A stretch of 64,000 bases of DNA from Bordetella genomosp. 4 (GTDB taxonomy: Bacteria > Pseudomonadota > Gammaproteobacteria > Burkholderiales > Burkholderiaceae_B). Positions 1 through 7,902 of the stretch are shown here, piece by piece. Each line of letters begins with the position of its first letter. Position 1 is the stretch's first letter. The stretch is from assembly GCF_002261185.1 (NCBI RefSeq), contig NZ_NEVQ01000012.1, forward strand, positions 62,001-126,000, given 5' to 3'. A program made the position numbers and the translations under genes. Under the pieces are notes generated by a model. The model was not told the DNA's origin, did no database searches, and worked only from the letters and a program-made list of their open reading frames with translations.

Positions 1-502
1 ACATGATCTCCTTTGCCACGGCAGGTCCCACGAGCGATGACAACCGTTTAAGCCAAGCAGGGTAATAGCCCACCCCCAGCTTTGCTGCGGGAATGCTGAA
101 GCTCGCATCAGGCGTCGCGAAACGCAGATCGCAATGCAATGACAGTCCGACACCCCCCCCAAAACATAATCCGCGGATCAGCGCCACGGTGGGCTTGCCC
201 AATCGGACCAGGCGGTCTGCCGCGGCTACCACTGTGTCGTTCCACAGTTTCACGCCGGCTTCGGTGCTGCGACGTTCGCCGAATTGCGAGATATCCGATC
301 CCGACGAAAAGGCTTTTTCGCCTGCGCCGCGCAGTACTACTACACGTACATCGGTATCAGCGTCTGCCTGTTCAATTAGCCCGGGCAATGCCGCCCACAT
401 GTCGAACGTCATCGCGTTATGCCGCGTGGGATGATCAATGGACAGTGTGGCCACACCACCTTCCTTTTGATAACGCAGCGCGGGAGTGTGCTCAGATGAC
501 AT
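1..502 (-). CDS. Enoyl-CoA hydratase/isomerase (crotonase) family, partial
   Basis: This is the N-terminal 167 residues of a crotonase; the gene runs off the left edge of the window. The protein starts MSSEHTPALRYQKEGGVATL. It shows both halves of the family oxyanion hole: AFSSGSDIS (usual form AFCAGADIK) and, later, GLCFGGGVGLSLHCDLRFA. Members hydrate or isomerise acyl-CoA thioesters in the cytoplasm; the exact substrate cannot be told. The ATG (500-502) lies inside the end of the upstream CaiB gene, so the two overlap by 11 bases and are probably translationally coupled. A CoA-transferase followed by a crotonase suggests activation and then hydration of an organic acid. Confidence 0.9.
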   Translation of the reverse strand, partial: MSSEHTPALRYQKEGGVATLSIDHPTRHNAMTFDMWAALPGLIEQADADTDVRVVVLRGAGEKAFSSGSDISQFGERRSTEAGVKLWNDTVVAAADRLVRLGKPTVALIRGLCFGGGVGLSLHCDLRFATPDASFSIPAAKLGVGYYPAWLKRLSSLVGPAVAKEIM

Positions 503-1685
503 GCTGGTTCCTTAGCGTCTGGAGTTCGGACGGCTCTATGCCCAGTCCTTGCAGAATCTCGGTATTGTGTTCGCCCGGCATGGGCGCAACCGTGCGCAAC
601 GTCGGTTGGTAACGGCTGCTCTTGATGGGCTGGCCAACCAGCTGGATATCGCCGAGTTGGGGGTGCCGTACCGGCCACGCGATACCCAGATGCTGCACTT
701 GCGGATCGGCAAAAGCCTGATCCACCGTGTTGACCGCGCCACAAGCCAGGCCGGCTGCGTTGAGTTTTTCGATCCAGTATTCACGAGGCTGCTGGACAAA
801 GATCGCGTTGATTTCCTGATTGAGTGCTTCGCGATTGATGGATCGGTCCCGGTTGGTACGGTATTTCGGGTTGTCCAGCCACTGCGGCTTGTCCAGCGCC
901 TTGCACAGGCGTTCCCACATCAGCTGACCGGGCACCTGCAATGTCATCGGACCGTTCTGAGCGGTGAACAAGCCTGTCGGAATGATGGTGGGATGATTGT
1001 TGCCCGCCTGCGCCGGGACTTCGCCTGCCACGAGCCAACGGGCGGCCTGCAGGTCCAGGATTGCCAACTGGGCCTCCAACAATGAGGTCTGCACCCATTG
1101 GCCGACACCCGTGCGTTCGCGATCCAGCAGTGCGATCAAAATACCGATCGAGCAATACAGGCCGGCCGTCGTGTCGGCGATGGCAATGCCTGCGCGCACA
1201 GGTCCGGATTCGGGCAGTCCGGTGACTGACATCAATCCGCCCATGCCTTGCACAATTTGGTCATAGCCAGGACGTTTGGCATAGGGACCATCCTGGCCAA
1301 AACCCGAAATGCTCGCGTAGACCAGACGAGGGTTGATCTGCCGCAGTGTGTCGTAATCGATGCCGAGTCTATGTTTGACGTCGGGCCGGTAGTTTTCCAC
1401 GATGACGTCGGCGTTTTGCACCAGTTTTTCGAGCACAGCCCGTCCTTCGGCACTCTTCAGATTGAGCGTGAGGCTCTTCTTATTGCGCTGCAGATTCTGG
1501 TAGTCGGGGCCCAGTCTCATCCCTCCCATCTCTGTTTCGGTGGCAGGGTTGACGGGCTCTTCGATTTTGATGACTTCCGCTCCCCAGTCTGCCAATTGGC
1601 GTACGGCCGTCGGGCCGGCGCGTACCCGGGTCAGATCGATGACCCGGTAGGGCGACAAGGGCAGCGAGTGTTGCGTGTCAGACAT
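492..1685 (-). CDS. CaiB/BaiF family CoA-transferase
   Basis: This 397-residue protein is a full-length class III CoA-transferase. The start region IDLTRVRAGPTAVRQLADWGAEVIKIEEP and the GFGQDGPYAKRPGYDQ segment are typical of the family. The catalytic aspartate is D171 in AIADTTAG, aligned with Asp169 of formyl-CoA transferase. The enzyme moves CoA from one acyl-CoA to a carboxylic acid. A GAGGAG ribosome site lies 9 bases before the ATG. It overlaps the downstream crotonase and is divergent from a GntR gene, with two inverted repeats in the gap, so repression by that regulator is likely. The acid substrate is unknown. Confidence 0.93.
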   Translation of the reverse strand: MSDTQHSLPLSPYRVIDLTRVRAGPTAVRQLADWGAEVIKIEEPVNPATETEMGGMRLGPDYQNLQRNKKSLTLNLKSAEGRAVLEKLVQNADVIVENYRPDVKHRLGIDYDTLRQINPRLVYASISGFGQDGPYAKRPGYDQIVQGMGGLMSVTGLPESGPVRAGIAIADTTAGLYCSIGILIALLDRERTGVGQWVQTSLLEAQLAILDLQAARWLVAGEVPAQAGNNHPTIIPTGLFTAQNGPMTLQVPGQLMWERLCKALDKPQWLDNPKYRTNRDRSINREALNQEINAIFVQQPREYWIEKLNAAGLACGAVNTVDQAFADPQVQHLGIAWPVRHPQLGDIQLVGQPIKSSRYQPTLRTVAPMPGEHNTEILQGLGIEPSELQTLRNQHVI

Positions 1686-1816
1686 GGGCGAGTGCTCCTC
1701 TCATGACGTGGCGGGCCCATCCTTACCGCGAGGCGATGGGCCAGGCGAGAGCCGGGCCCTACGGGCACGGCCAGTTTTTGCTCTTGTTTTGTGAATCCAT
1801 CGTATGAAGCCATCGA

Positions 1817-1834
1817 AAAAGTGTCAACACTTTT
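1817..1834. promoter_or_regulatory. Probable operator palindrome, caiB/gntR divergent region
   Basis: A perfect inverted repeat, AAAAGTGT then 2 bases then ACACTTTT, sits in the gap between the divergent CoA-transferase and GntR genes. FCD-type GntR regulators usually bind short palindromes of this size next to their own gene. The assignment to this regulator is an inference from position. Confidence 0.55.
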
Positions 1835-1838
1835 ATTT

Positions 1839-1875
1839 AAATCGAATACGATAATTTGAAATTTGTCTTCGATTT
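1839..1875. promoter_or_regulatory. Second inverted repeat in caiB/gntR gap
   Basis: AAATCGAA (1839-1846) and TTCGATTT (1868-1875) are perfect 8-base arms separated by 21 bases. The AT-rich stretch between them could hold a promoter. It may be a second operator, or a spaced pair with the palindrome at 1817. No function can be shown from sequence alone. Confidence 0.35.
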
Positions 1876-1959
1876 GGGTCGATCAGACCGCGCACAGGTA
1901 CAATTTGCCGTCATAATCGCCTTGTCGCAGCGACACGTCCTGCTCACTTTTTCGTGCCT

Positions 1960-2619
1960 ATGACTGAACCATCCGAACAAAAGCTACCGTTGCTCGCGGC
2001 GACCGCGGCCGAGGAAATCAAGCGTCTGATCTATTCGGGCGACATCGCGCCGGGTTCACGGCTGAACGAGGCCGCGTTGGCGCAGCAGATGGGGTTCAGC
2101 AGGGGACCGATCCGCGAGGCCATACGCATCCTCGCTGGCAGCGGCCTGGTCACTGCCGTACCGCACCGGGGCATGTTCGTGCGCCAGATGTCGATGCGGG
2201 ACATGCTCGAGAGCTATGATCTGCGTGCGTTGATCTTTGGCTATGCGGCACGGCGCACGACCGAATACTTGTCGCCCGAGCGCACCGCTGCACTGGAGGA
2301 TCTATTGGCCCAGATGGAGGCCGCAGCCGAAATCTCCGACGGCGGCAGCTATTACGAGCTGAACCTGAAGTTCCACGACTTGATCCTGGAATACAGCAAC
2401 AACCGCCATGCGGCGCGTGCATACACCGAGTATGTCAACGAGCTGCATCTGTTTCGCCGTAAATTTTTCAATTACACCGCCAAAATGAATCGTTCCAATG
2501 CAGAGCACCGAGGCATTGTCGAGGCCATCAAGGCAGGTGACGTGGTTCGCGCTGGCGAGCTGGCCGAACAACACGTACTGGCAGGCAAGCAACGTCTATT
2601 GGCCGATCTGGCCGATTGA
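1960..2619 (+). CDS. GntR family transcriptional regulator (FCD/FadR subfamily)
   Basis: The protein has 219 residues from ATG 1960; an in-frame GTG lies two codons earlier. Residues about 15-75 form the winged helix (SRLNEAALAQQMGFSRGPIREAIRIL, then a PHRGMFV wing). Residues about 85-210 are an all-helical FCD ligand domain with metal-type positions in LNLKFHDLI, EHRGIVEAI and AEQHVL. Such regulators sense small carboxylic acids and usually repress neighbouring catabolic genes. It is divergent from the CoA-transferase/crotonase pair and followed 39 bases later by an RraA-like gene, so it probably controls both sides. Confidence 0.92.
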   Translation: MTEPSEQKLPLLAATAAEEIKRLIYSGDIAPGSRLNEAALAQQMGFSRGPIREAIRILAGSGLVTAVPHRGMFVRQMSMRDMLESYDLRALIFGYAARRTTEYLSPERTAALEDLLAQMEAAAEISDGGSYYELNLKFHDLILEYSNNRHAARAYTEYVNELHLFRRKFFNYTAKMNRSNAEHRGIVEAIKAGDVVRAGELAEQHVLAGKQRLLADLAD

Positions 2620-2658
2620 TTTTCCCGTTTGTTCTCTTATTCGCTTCAGGAGCCTCAT

Positions 2659-3381
2659 ATGTCCGTAGATGCATTGCCCATTGAACCGAAGATCAAACAA
2701 GCCCTGGAGGGTGTCACGACCGCGACGCTGACCACCGTTCTGCTCAAGAAGGGCTTGCGCAATGTCTGGCTGCGCGGTGCGTTTCCGCTGGCTCCTTTTA
2801 CCAAGCGCATCGTTGGCCGCGCCTTTACTTTACGCTTTGTTCCCGCTCGCGAGGATTTGGCGACACCGGCTTCCTGGTCCTCTCCCATTTCCACGCGTGC
2901 GGCGATCGAGGCCATGCCCGAAGGCGCTATCGCTGTCGTAGACGCGATGGGTGTCAGTGATGCGGGGATTTTCGGCGACATTCTGTGCGCGCGTATGAAA
3001 AAGCGTGGCGTCAGTGCGCTGGTATCAGACGGCGTGGTGCGTGACCTCGAGGGCGTATTGGGCACGGGACTGCCCGTATGGGCAAACGGCGGCGCAGCGC
3101 CTCCATCCGTTGCCGGCTTGACCTTTGTCGGGTGGCAGGAGCCAGTAGGTTGCGGCGGCGTTGCAGTTTTCCCGAACGATTACATCGTGCTCGATCGAGA
3201 TGGCGCAGTATTGATTCCCGCAGACCTGATCAATGATGTGGTCGAAGCCTCTGTCGAGCAAGAGCGCATGGAGGGATGGATCATGTCCGAGGTCGAGGCA
3301 GGCACGCCGTTGCCAGGTTTGTATCCGCCTAACGAGCAGAATCTGGCGCGTTATAAGGCGTGGCGAGCGGAGCAGGGCTAA
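2659..3381 (+). CDS. RraA family protein (HMG/CHA aldolase-like)
   Basis: This 240-residue protein is placed at ATG 2659 because AGGAG lies just before it. It carries the fold signature GDILCARMKKRGVSALVSDGVVRD. The SDGVVRD segment holds the Arg-Asp pair used in 4-hydroxy-4-methyl-2-oxoglutarate and 4-carboxy-4-hydroxy-2-oxoadipate aldolases, and the G-D-x(n)-KRG segment lines the metal and pyruvate-enolate site. The true RraA RNase E inhibitor is about 160 residues; this longer form is usually enzymatic. With the CoA-transferase and GntR genes nearby, a retro-aldol step releasing pyruvate is plausible. The substrate is not identified. Confidence 0.85.
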   Translation: MSVDALPIEPKIKQALEGVTTATLTTVLLKKGLRNVWLRGAFPLAPFTKRIVGRAFTLRFVPAREDLATPASWSSPISTRAAIEAMPEGAIAVVDAMGVSDAGIFGDILCARMKKRGVSALVSDGVVRDLEGVLGTGLPVWANGGAAPPSVAGLTFVGWQEPVGCGGVAVFPNDYIVLDRDGAVLIPADLINDVVEASVEQERMEGWIMSEVEAGTPLPGLYPPNEQNLARYKAWRAEQG

Positions 3382-3483
3382 AGTCGCCGTCATCCCGCAT
3401 GTACCCGGCGGCGCGATGCCGCCGTCCAGCGCAGTATGCTTGGCGCGAATGAATCAGGCCCTGCGCTGCTTCCCAACACGGCT

Positions 3484-3834
3484 TTACCAGCGCAGCTCCA
3501 AAGTATGCGAGTGGGCATTGTCCCAACCGTCCGCCAATCCATACAGCCCAGCCACGGCGATGACGGCGGCTTGGCGCAGTCTTGCCATGTCCGTCCCCGC
3601 ATCAACGCAACGCAAGGCGGAACTGCCGACGAACGGTACGATCAAGCCGTCTTTCGTTGACTTTGCTGCATCTCCAAAATCCAACTGGCCGCCCAGTACT
3701 TGACCGACGGCGTAGCCGGTGGCGTGAGCTGCCATACTCAAGAACAGCGTCTTCTGAAGCTCTATATCCGGGCTAGGGATCGCGCTGACGCCGCCATACA
3801 CACTAGAAAGATCACATAAAGATAGTTTACGCAT
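3484..3834 (-). CDS. Small secreted-peptide precursor with double-glycine leader (bacteriocin-like)
   Basis: The 116-residue product begins MRKLSLCDLSSVYGG, a classic double-glycine leader (L-S-x-x-(D/E)-L-x-x-V-x-GG) cut by C39-peptidase ABC exporters or similar systems. The predicted mature part is about 101 residues. It is rich in Gly and Ala and has a GxxxG-type stretch (ATGYAVGQVLGG), as in many class II bacteriocins. It contains one cysteine. GGAGG lies 5 bases before the ATG at 3832-3834, which decides this start over one four codons upstream. No exporter, accessory or immunity gene is adjacent. Whether it is a toxin, a signal or something else is unknown. Confidence 0.7.
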   Translation of the reverse strand: MRKLSLCDLSSVYGGVSAIPSPDIELQKTLFLSMAAHATGYAVGQVLGGQLDFGDAAKSTKDGLIVPFVGSSALRCVDAGTDMARLRQAAVIAVAGLYGLADGWDNAHSHTLELRW

Positions 3835-4036
3835 CACTGCCTCCAAACTTCACAACGTGAGAAAAATGGAAATCAAAGTATCCGGTGGATGCCAAGAGGC
3901 CACACCCGCTATCTGAAAGGTGTTTCCCCAGCATAGCTCCTGACAGGCAGGCGGGAGAGTGCAGGCGTTCAGAGCTCTGTCAAAAATAAGACCGGCGTCG
4001 CTGCTCTATTTGCGTCTCGATTTTTTGTATGCAAAA

Positions 4037-4054
4037 ATATATTTACGAATATAT
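4037..4054. promoter_or_regulatory. Probable operator palindrome before second gntR
   Basis: A perfect inverted repeat, ATATATT-TACG-AATATAT, ends 10 bases before the preferred ATG (4065) of the GntR gene. A binder here would block initiation, so autorepression is likely. It would be inside the coding region if the ATG at 4029 were used, which is one reason to prefer 4065. Confidence 0.5.
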
Positions 4055-4064
4055 AGAGACAACC

Positions 4065-4697
4065 ATGCCCATCCCGCAAACCAGTTCACAGGCGTTTGCC
4101 GCCTATAACGAGATCAAGCAACGCATTTTCATGGGCGAATTCACGCCGGGAATGCGGTTGCGCGAGATCGAGGTCGCGGCGTTGCTGGACATGGGGCGTA
4201 CGCCCGTGCGCGAGGCGCTCAAACGGATCCAGGATGAGGGCCTGCTGCGTCACGAGCCCGGACGAGGCATGGTCGTGGCTACGATGGATCAGCAAGAGGT
4301 GGGCGAGCTCTATGCCATGCGCGAGGTGCTGGAATCCGCCGCTGCCGCGATGGCAGCTCAGCATGCGACAGACGCCGAAATCGCCAACATGCAGGCCATC
4401 CTGGACGAAGGCGATACGGATCCCGTAGCGTTGAATCTGCGTTTTCATGACGCTATTTACAGCGCGGCCCATAACCGGCATTTGATCCGTTCGTTGCGCT
4501 CTTTGACCGATACCACTTATCTGCTGGGACGCAGCACGTTGAGCTCCAAGGCGCGCGCGAAGGTCGCGATGAAAGAGCACAGCGATATTGTGGACGCCAT
4601 CCGCAGCCGCGATCCCGATCGTGCTGCAGCTGCCGCCCGGCACCACATTCATCAGGCATTGCTCGAGCGCCTCAAGATGCTGCGGCAGCGCGGTTGA
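4065..4697 (+). CDS. GntR family transcriptional regulator (FCD subfamily)
   Basis: The protein has 210 residues from ATG 4065. An in-frame ATG at 4029 would add 12 AT-rich-encoded residues overlapping a palindrome and is less likely. The winged helix is at about 10-70 (LREIEVAALLDMGRTPVREALKRIQDEGLL). The FCD domain follows, with ligand-type residues in LNLRFHDAIYSAAHN, EHSDIVDAI and AARHHIHQAL. It heads a co-directional run of two Bug receptors, a dehydrogenase and a LigI-like hydrolase, and probably represses that run until its organic-acid effector is present. Confidence 0.9.
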   Translation: MPIPQTSSQAFAAYNEIKQRIFMGEFTPGMRLREIEVAALLDMGRTPVREALKRIQDEGLLRHEPGRGMVVATMDQQEVGELYAMREVLESAAAAMAAQHATDAEIANMQAILDEGDTDPVALNLRFHDAIYSAAHNRHLIRSLRSLTDTTYLLGRSTLSSKARAKVAMKEHSDIVDAIRSRDPDRAAAAARHHIHQALLERLKMLRQRG

Positions 4698-4800
4698 CGT
4701 ATTCGCGTATCGAACGTTCTTGGCGCGTTCAGAGCAACAGAGTCTGTCCCAATTCATCAAAAGAACTCAGTCAGTCCAGACAATCAGGAGACATCGCCTT

Positions 4801-5775
4801 ATGCATTACTTCAAGCACATCCGTCGATATGCCGCTTTAACCGTTGCATGCGTTATGCCGGTCTTGGCGTGCGCACAGGGTTTTCCGACAAAGCCGATCA
4901 AGTTGGTGGTGCCGTTTGCAGCAGGCGGCGGCACGGATAGTATTGCACGCGATATGGCGCGCACTTTGAGCGAACGTCTGGGGCAGCCTGTGGTGGTGGA
5001 AAATCATGGCGGCGGCGGGGGCTCTATTGGCGCGAATAACGTGGCGCATGCGAGCCCCGACGGATATACCTTGTTGTTCGCGACATCGACGTTTGTCACC
5101 AACGCGGCGGCGGAGGTCTCCAGCAATTATGACGTGGAGAAATCGTTCGCACCTGTCGCGCTGATCGGCCGCGGCCCGTTGTTGGTCGTGGCCAATAAAG
5201 ACCTGGGTGCGAAATCGATCGCGGATTTGCGCAAGCTGGCCACTGAGCGACCCGATGAAATCAATTTCTGCTCTGCAGGCTCAGGCAGCATCAACCATTT
5301 GTCGGGTGAGCTGTTCAAGCAAAAGGCCAAGGTGCAGATGATGCATGTGCCATATAAAGGCAGCGGTCCGGCGACAGTGGATCTGCTGGCAGGCCGCGTG
5401 CAAGTGTTCTTCGCGACGGTACCGACCATTTTGGGGCAAGTGAAAGAAGGGCGGGTGCAGTTGCTGGCGGTGACCGGAGCGCAGCGTTCGCCCTTGTTTC
5501 CCGATGCGCCGACCATGGCAGAGGCTGGCGTGCCTGACTTCAATATTTCCACGTGGTGGGGCATTCTGGCGCCTGCCGGTACGCCTGCGCCGATCGTGCA
5601 GCAGTTGAATGCCGCCGTGAACGAAGCCGCATCCGCGGATCTGGTTCGTCAACGATTGACAAACGAGGGCGCAGACTTGTTTGCAGGTACGCCTGAGGAT
5701 TTTGGCAAGGCTTTGTCTGCGGAGCTGGCGCTATGGCGCGGCGTGGTGAAGCAATCCGGCATGCGCCTGGATTGA
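4801..5775 (+). CDS. Bug family tripartite tricarboxylate transporter substrate-binding protein (1)
   Basis: This 324-residue periplasmic receptor starts at ATG 4801, preceded by AGGAG. Residues 1-25 are a Sec signal peptide ending ACAQG. The mature protein has the Bug signature FPTKPIKLVVPFAAGGGTDSIARDMARTL and the later VPYKGSGPATVDLLAGRVQV. Bug proteins bind carboxylates such as citrate, benzoate derivatives or nicotinate and feed TctAB permeases. No TctA/TctB genes are in the window, so it must use a distant permease or act only as a sensor. It is followed after 23 bases by a second Bug gene. Confidence 0.93.
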   Translation: MHYFKHIRRYAALTVACVMPVLACAQGFPTKPIKLVVPFAAGGGTDSIARDMARTLSERLGQPVVVENHGGGGGSIGANNVAHASPDGYTLLFATSTFVTNAAAEVSSNYDVEKSFAPVALIGRGPLLVVANKDLGAKSIADLRKLATERPDEINFCSAGSGSINHLSGELFKQKAKVQMMHVPYKGSGPATVDLLAGRVQVFFATVPTILGQVKEGRVQLLAVTGAQRSPLFPDAPTMAEAGVPDFNISTWWGILAPAGTPAPIVQQLNAAVNEAASADLVRQRLTNEGADLFAGTPEDFGKALSAELALWRGVVKQSGMRLD

Positions 5776-5798
5776 TGTGTCAGTGCAGGAGACTCTCT

Positions 5799-6815
5799 AT
5801 GTTTAAAGATTCGTTGCCTCAGCAGCCGGCTCGCCGGCGTCTGCTCGCCGGCGCAGGCGCTGCTGTTGCTGCTTGGATGACTGTTGGCGGCCGCGCGGCC
5901 TATGCCCAGTCAGGTTATCCGTCGCAGCCCGTGACGGTGATCGTTCCGTATGCGCCTGGCGGCCAAGGTGATGTGTTTGCGCGTCTGATCGGCGAAAAGC
6001 TCAGCCAATCATTAAAGCAAACCGTTGTGGTGGAAAACCGGCCCGGCGCATCGGGCGCGATCGGTGCCCGGATGGTGGCGCGCGACGACCCGGATGGGTA
6101 TCGCCTGTTGCTGGGGCAGACCGGCGAAATGGCGGTAAACCCTTTTGCGATGCGCGATCTGGGTTATGACCCGCAAAAAGATTTTGTACCCGTTGCGTTG
6201 GTTGGCGACTCGCCGCTGGTACTCGTCGTGCCGGCAGGCTCGCCGTACAGGACGCTGCCGGCGTTAATCGAGGCTGCATTGGCTAAACCGGATAATGTGA
6301 CGTATGCCTCATCCGGCACAGCCACGCCAGGTCATCTGGCAGCAGCGGCATTGGCGTTGGGCACCAAGAGTTCGATGGTGCATGTGCCCTATAAAGGCGC
6401 GGGCCAGGCAATGACAGATTTGCTGGGTCAGCACGTTGATTTTTTCTTTTCCAGCGCGGCCGCCGCAATGCCACATGTTTCCGCGGGCAAGCTGAAGGCT
6501 CTGGCGGTTTCTACGCCCGAGCGCATCGCTGCGCTGCCGGATGTGCCCGCAGTGGCCGAAGGTACGGTGGCAGGATTCGAGTTCAGCTTATGGGGCGGTT
6601 ATTTTGCGCCAGCCGCAACGCCGTCACCTATCGTGCAACGCTTGAACCAAGACATCAATGCTGCGCTGTCTGATGACTCTATACGCAAGCGTTTCGAGGC
6701 AGACGGCGTCGTCATCCGGCCGAATACTGCCGAAGAATTCGCCGCGTTTGTCCGTCGCGAAATGGAAAAGTATCAGCGCCTGGTTGCGCAAACCGGCGTG
6801 TCTGTCGAGTCTTAA
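5799..6815 (+). CDS. Bug family tripartite tricarboxylate transporter substrate-binding protein (2)
   Basis: This 338-residue protein starts at ATG 5799 after CAGGAGA. Its signal peptide carries ARRRLLAGAGAAVAAW, which resembles a twin-arginine (Tat) signal, unlike the Sec-type signal of its neighbour. The mature region shows PSQPVTVIVPYAPGGQGDVFARLIGEKL and VPYKGAGQAMTDLLGQHVD. Identity to the preceding receptor looks low, so the pair is more likely a functional duo with different ligands than a recent duplication. It sits between receptor 1 and a decarboxylating dehydrogenase in the same run. Confidence 0.92.
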   Translation: MFKDSLPQQPARRRLLAGAGAAVAAWMTVGGRAAYAQSGYPSQPVTVIVPYAPGGQGDVFARLIGEKLSQSLKQTVVVENRPGASGAIGARMVARDDPDGYRLLLGQTGEMAVNPFAMRDLGYDPQKDFVPVALVGDSPLVLVVPAGSPYRTLPALIEAALAKPDNVTYASSGTATPGHLAAAALALGTKSSMVHVPYKGAGQAMTDLLGQHVDFFFSSAAAAMPHVSAGKLKALAVSTPERIAALPDVPAVAEGTVAGFEFSLWGGYFAPAATPSPIVQRLNQDINAALSDDSIRKRFEADGVVIRPNTAEEFAAFVRREMEKYQRLVAQTGVSVES

Positions 6816-6840
6816 CGTCATTTATTTTCGAGGTGTTCTC

Positions 6841-7902
6841 ATGAAGATCGTTGTATTGCCGGGCGACGGCATCGGGCCTGAAACGATGGCGGTAGCGGTG
6901 GATGCGCTGCAGGCTGTGTCGCAGCGTTTCGATCTGGGTTTGCAGTTGGACCACGACGTGGCCGGGCACGACAGCCTCAAGCGTCATGGCGCTACGGTGA
7001 CGCCGGCATTGCTGGAGAAAGTTCTGGCTGCCGACGGCCTGATGCTGGGGCCGATGGCGACCTACGACTTCAAGGACGAGTCCAAGGGCGAAATCAATCC
7101 TTCGAAGTTTTTCCGCAAGAATCTGGACCTCTATGCCAACATCCGTCCAGCCCGTACATACCCGGGCATGCCTGCACGGTTAGGCGAATTCGATCTGGTG
7201 GTTGTGCGGGAGAACACCGAAGGCTTTTACGCCGACCGCAATATCGAATCCGGCGGCAGTGAAATGCTGATTACCCCAGACGTCGTCGTATCATTGCGCC
7301 GTATCACTCGCCAGTGCTGCGAGCGCATTGCACGCTCTGCTTTTGAACTGGCAATGACGCGCAAGAAGCACGTCACGATCGTACATAAGGCGAACGTGCT
7401 GAAAATCGGTGATGGCATGTTCATCGATATGTGTCACGAGGTGGGCAAGGAATTTCCCGAGGTGCGGGTCGACGACGTCATCGTCGATGCGATGATGGCT
7501 CATGTGGTGCGCGCGCCTGATCGTTATGACGTGATTGTGACGACGAATATGTTTGGCGACATTTTGTCTGACCTGACTGCTGAGTTGTCGGGAAGTTTGG
7601 GCTTGGGCGGCTCATTGAACGCGGGGCGCGATCACGCGATGGGACAGGCTGCGCACGGCTCGGCTCCCGATATCGCCGGCAAGGATCTGGCCAATCCTGC
7701 ATCGCAATTGCTATCGGCTGCGATGCTGTTGACCTGGTATGGCCAACGTAAGGGCGGTGCGAAATTCCTGCATGCTGGCGCTGCAATCGAAGCTGCCGTG
7801 GCTGCCACGATCGCGTCGGGCCAGTGTACGGCCGATGTTGGCGGCAAGCTGGGTACGCGTGCCGCTGGCCAGGCTGTGCTGGCCCACCTGCGGGCGGCAT
7901 GA
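6841..7902 (+). CDS. Isocitrate/isopropylmalate dehydrogenase family protein (tartrate/IPM dehydrogenase-like)
   Basis: The protein has 353 residues from ATG 6841. It begins MKIVVLPGDGIGPETMAVAV and carries the family nucleotide/metal signature NMFGDILSDLTAELSGSLGLGG, then HGSAPDIAGKDLANP. Members are NAD-dependent, Mg/Mn-dependent oxidative decarboxylases of 2-hydroxy acids (isopropylmalate, tartrate, D-malate, homoisocitrate). A leuB role is unlikely because no leuC/leuD genes are nearby and the context is catabolic. Its stop overlaps the next start (ATGA), so the two are coupled. Confidence 0.88.
   Translation: MKIVVLPGDGIGPETMAVAVDALQAVSQRFDLGLQLDHDVAGHDSLKRHGATVTPALLEKVLAADGLMLGPMATYDFKDESKGEINPSKFFRKNLDLYANIRPARTYPGMPARLGEFDLVVVRENTEGFYADRNIESGGSEMLITPDVVVSLRRITRQCCERIARSAFELAMTRKKHVTIVHKANVLKIGDGMFIDMCHEVGKEFPEVRVDDVIVDAMMAHVVRAPDRYDVIVTTNMFGDILSDLTAELSGSLGLGGSLNAGRDHAMGQAAHGSAPDIAGKDLANPASQLLSAAMLLTWYGQRKGGAKFLHAGAAIEAAVAATIASGQCTADVGGKLGTRAAGQAVLAHLRAA

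Noticed and set aside
6841-7902. Calling the dehydrogenase leuB
   Set aside because: No leuC/leuD neighbours; the catabolic context and the LigI-like gene point to another 2-hydroxy acid.
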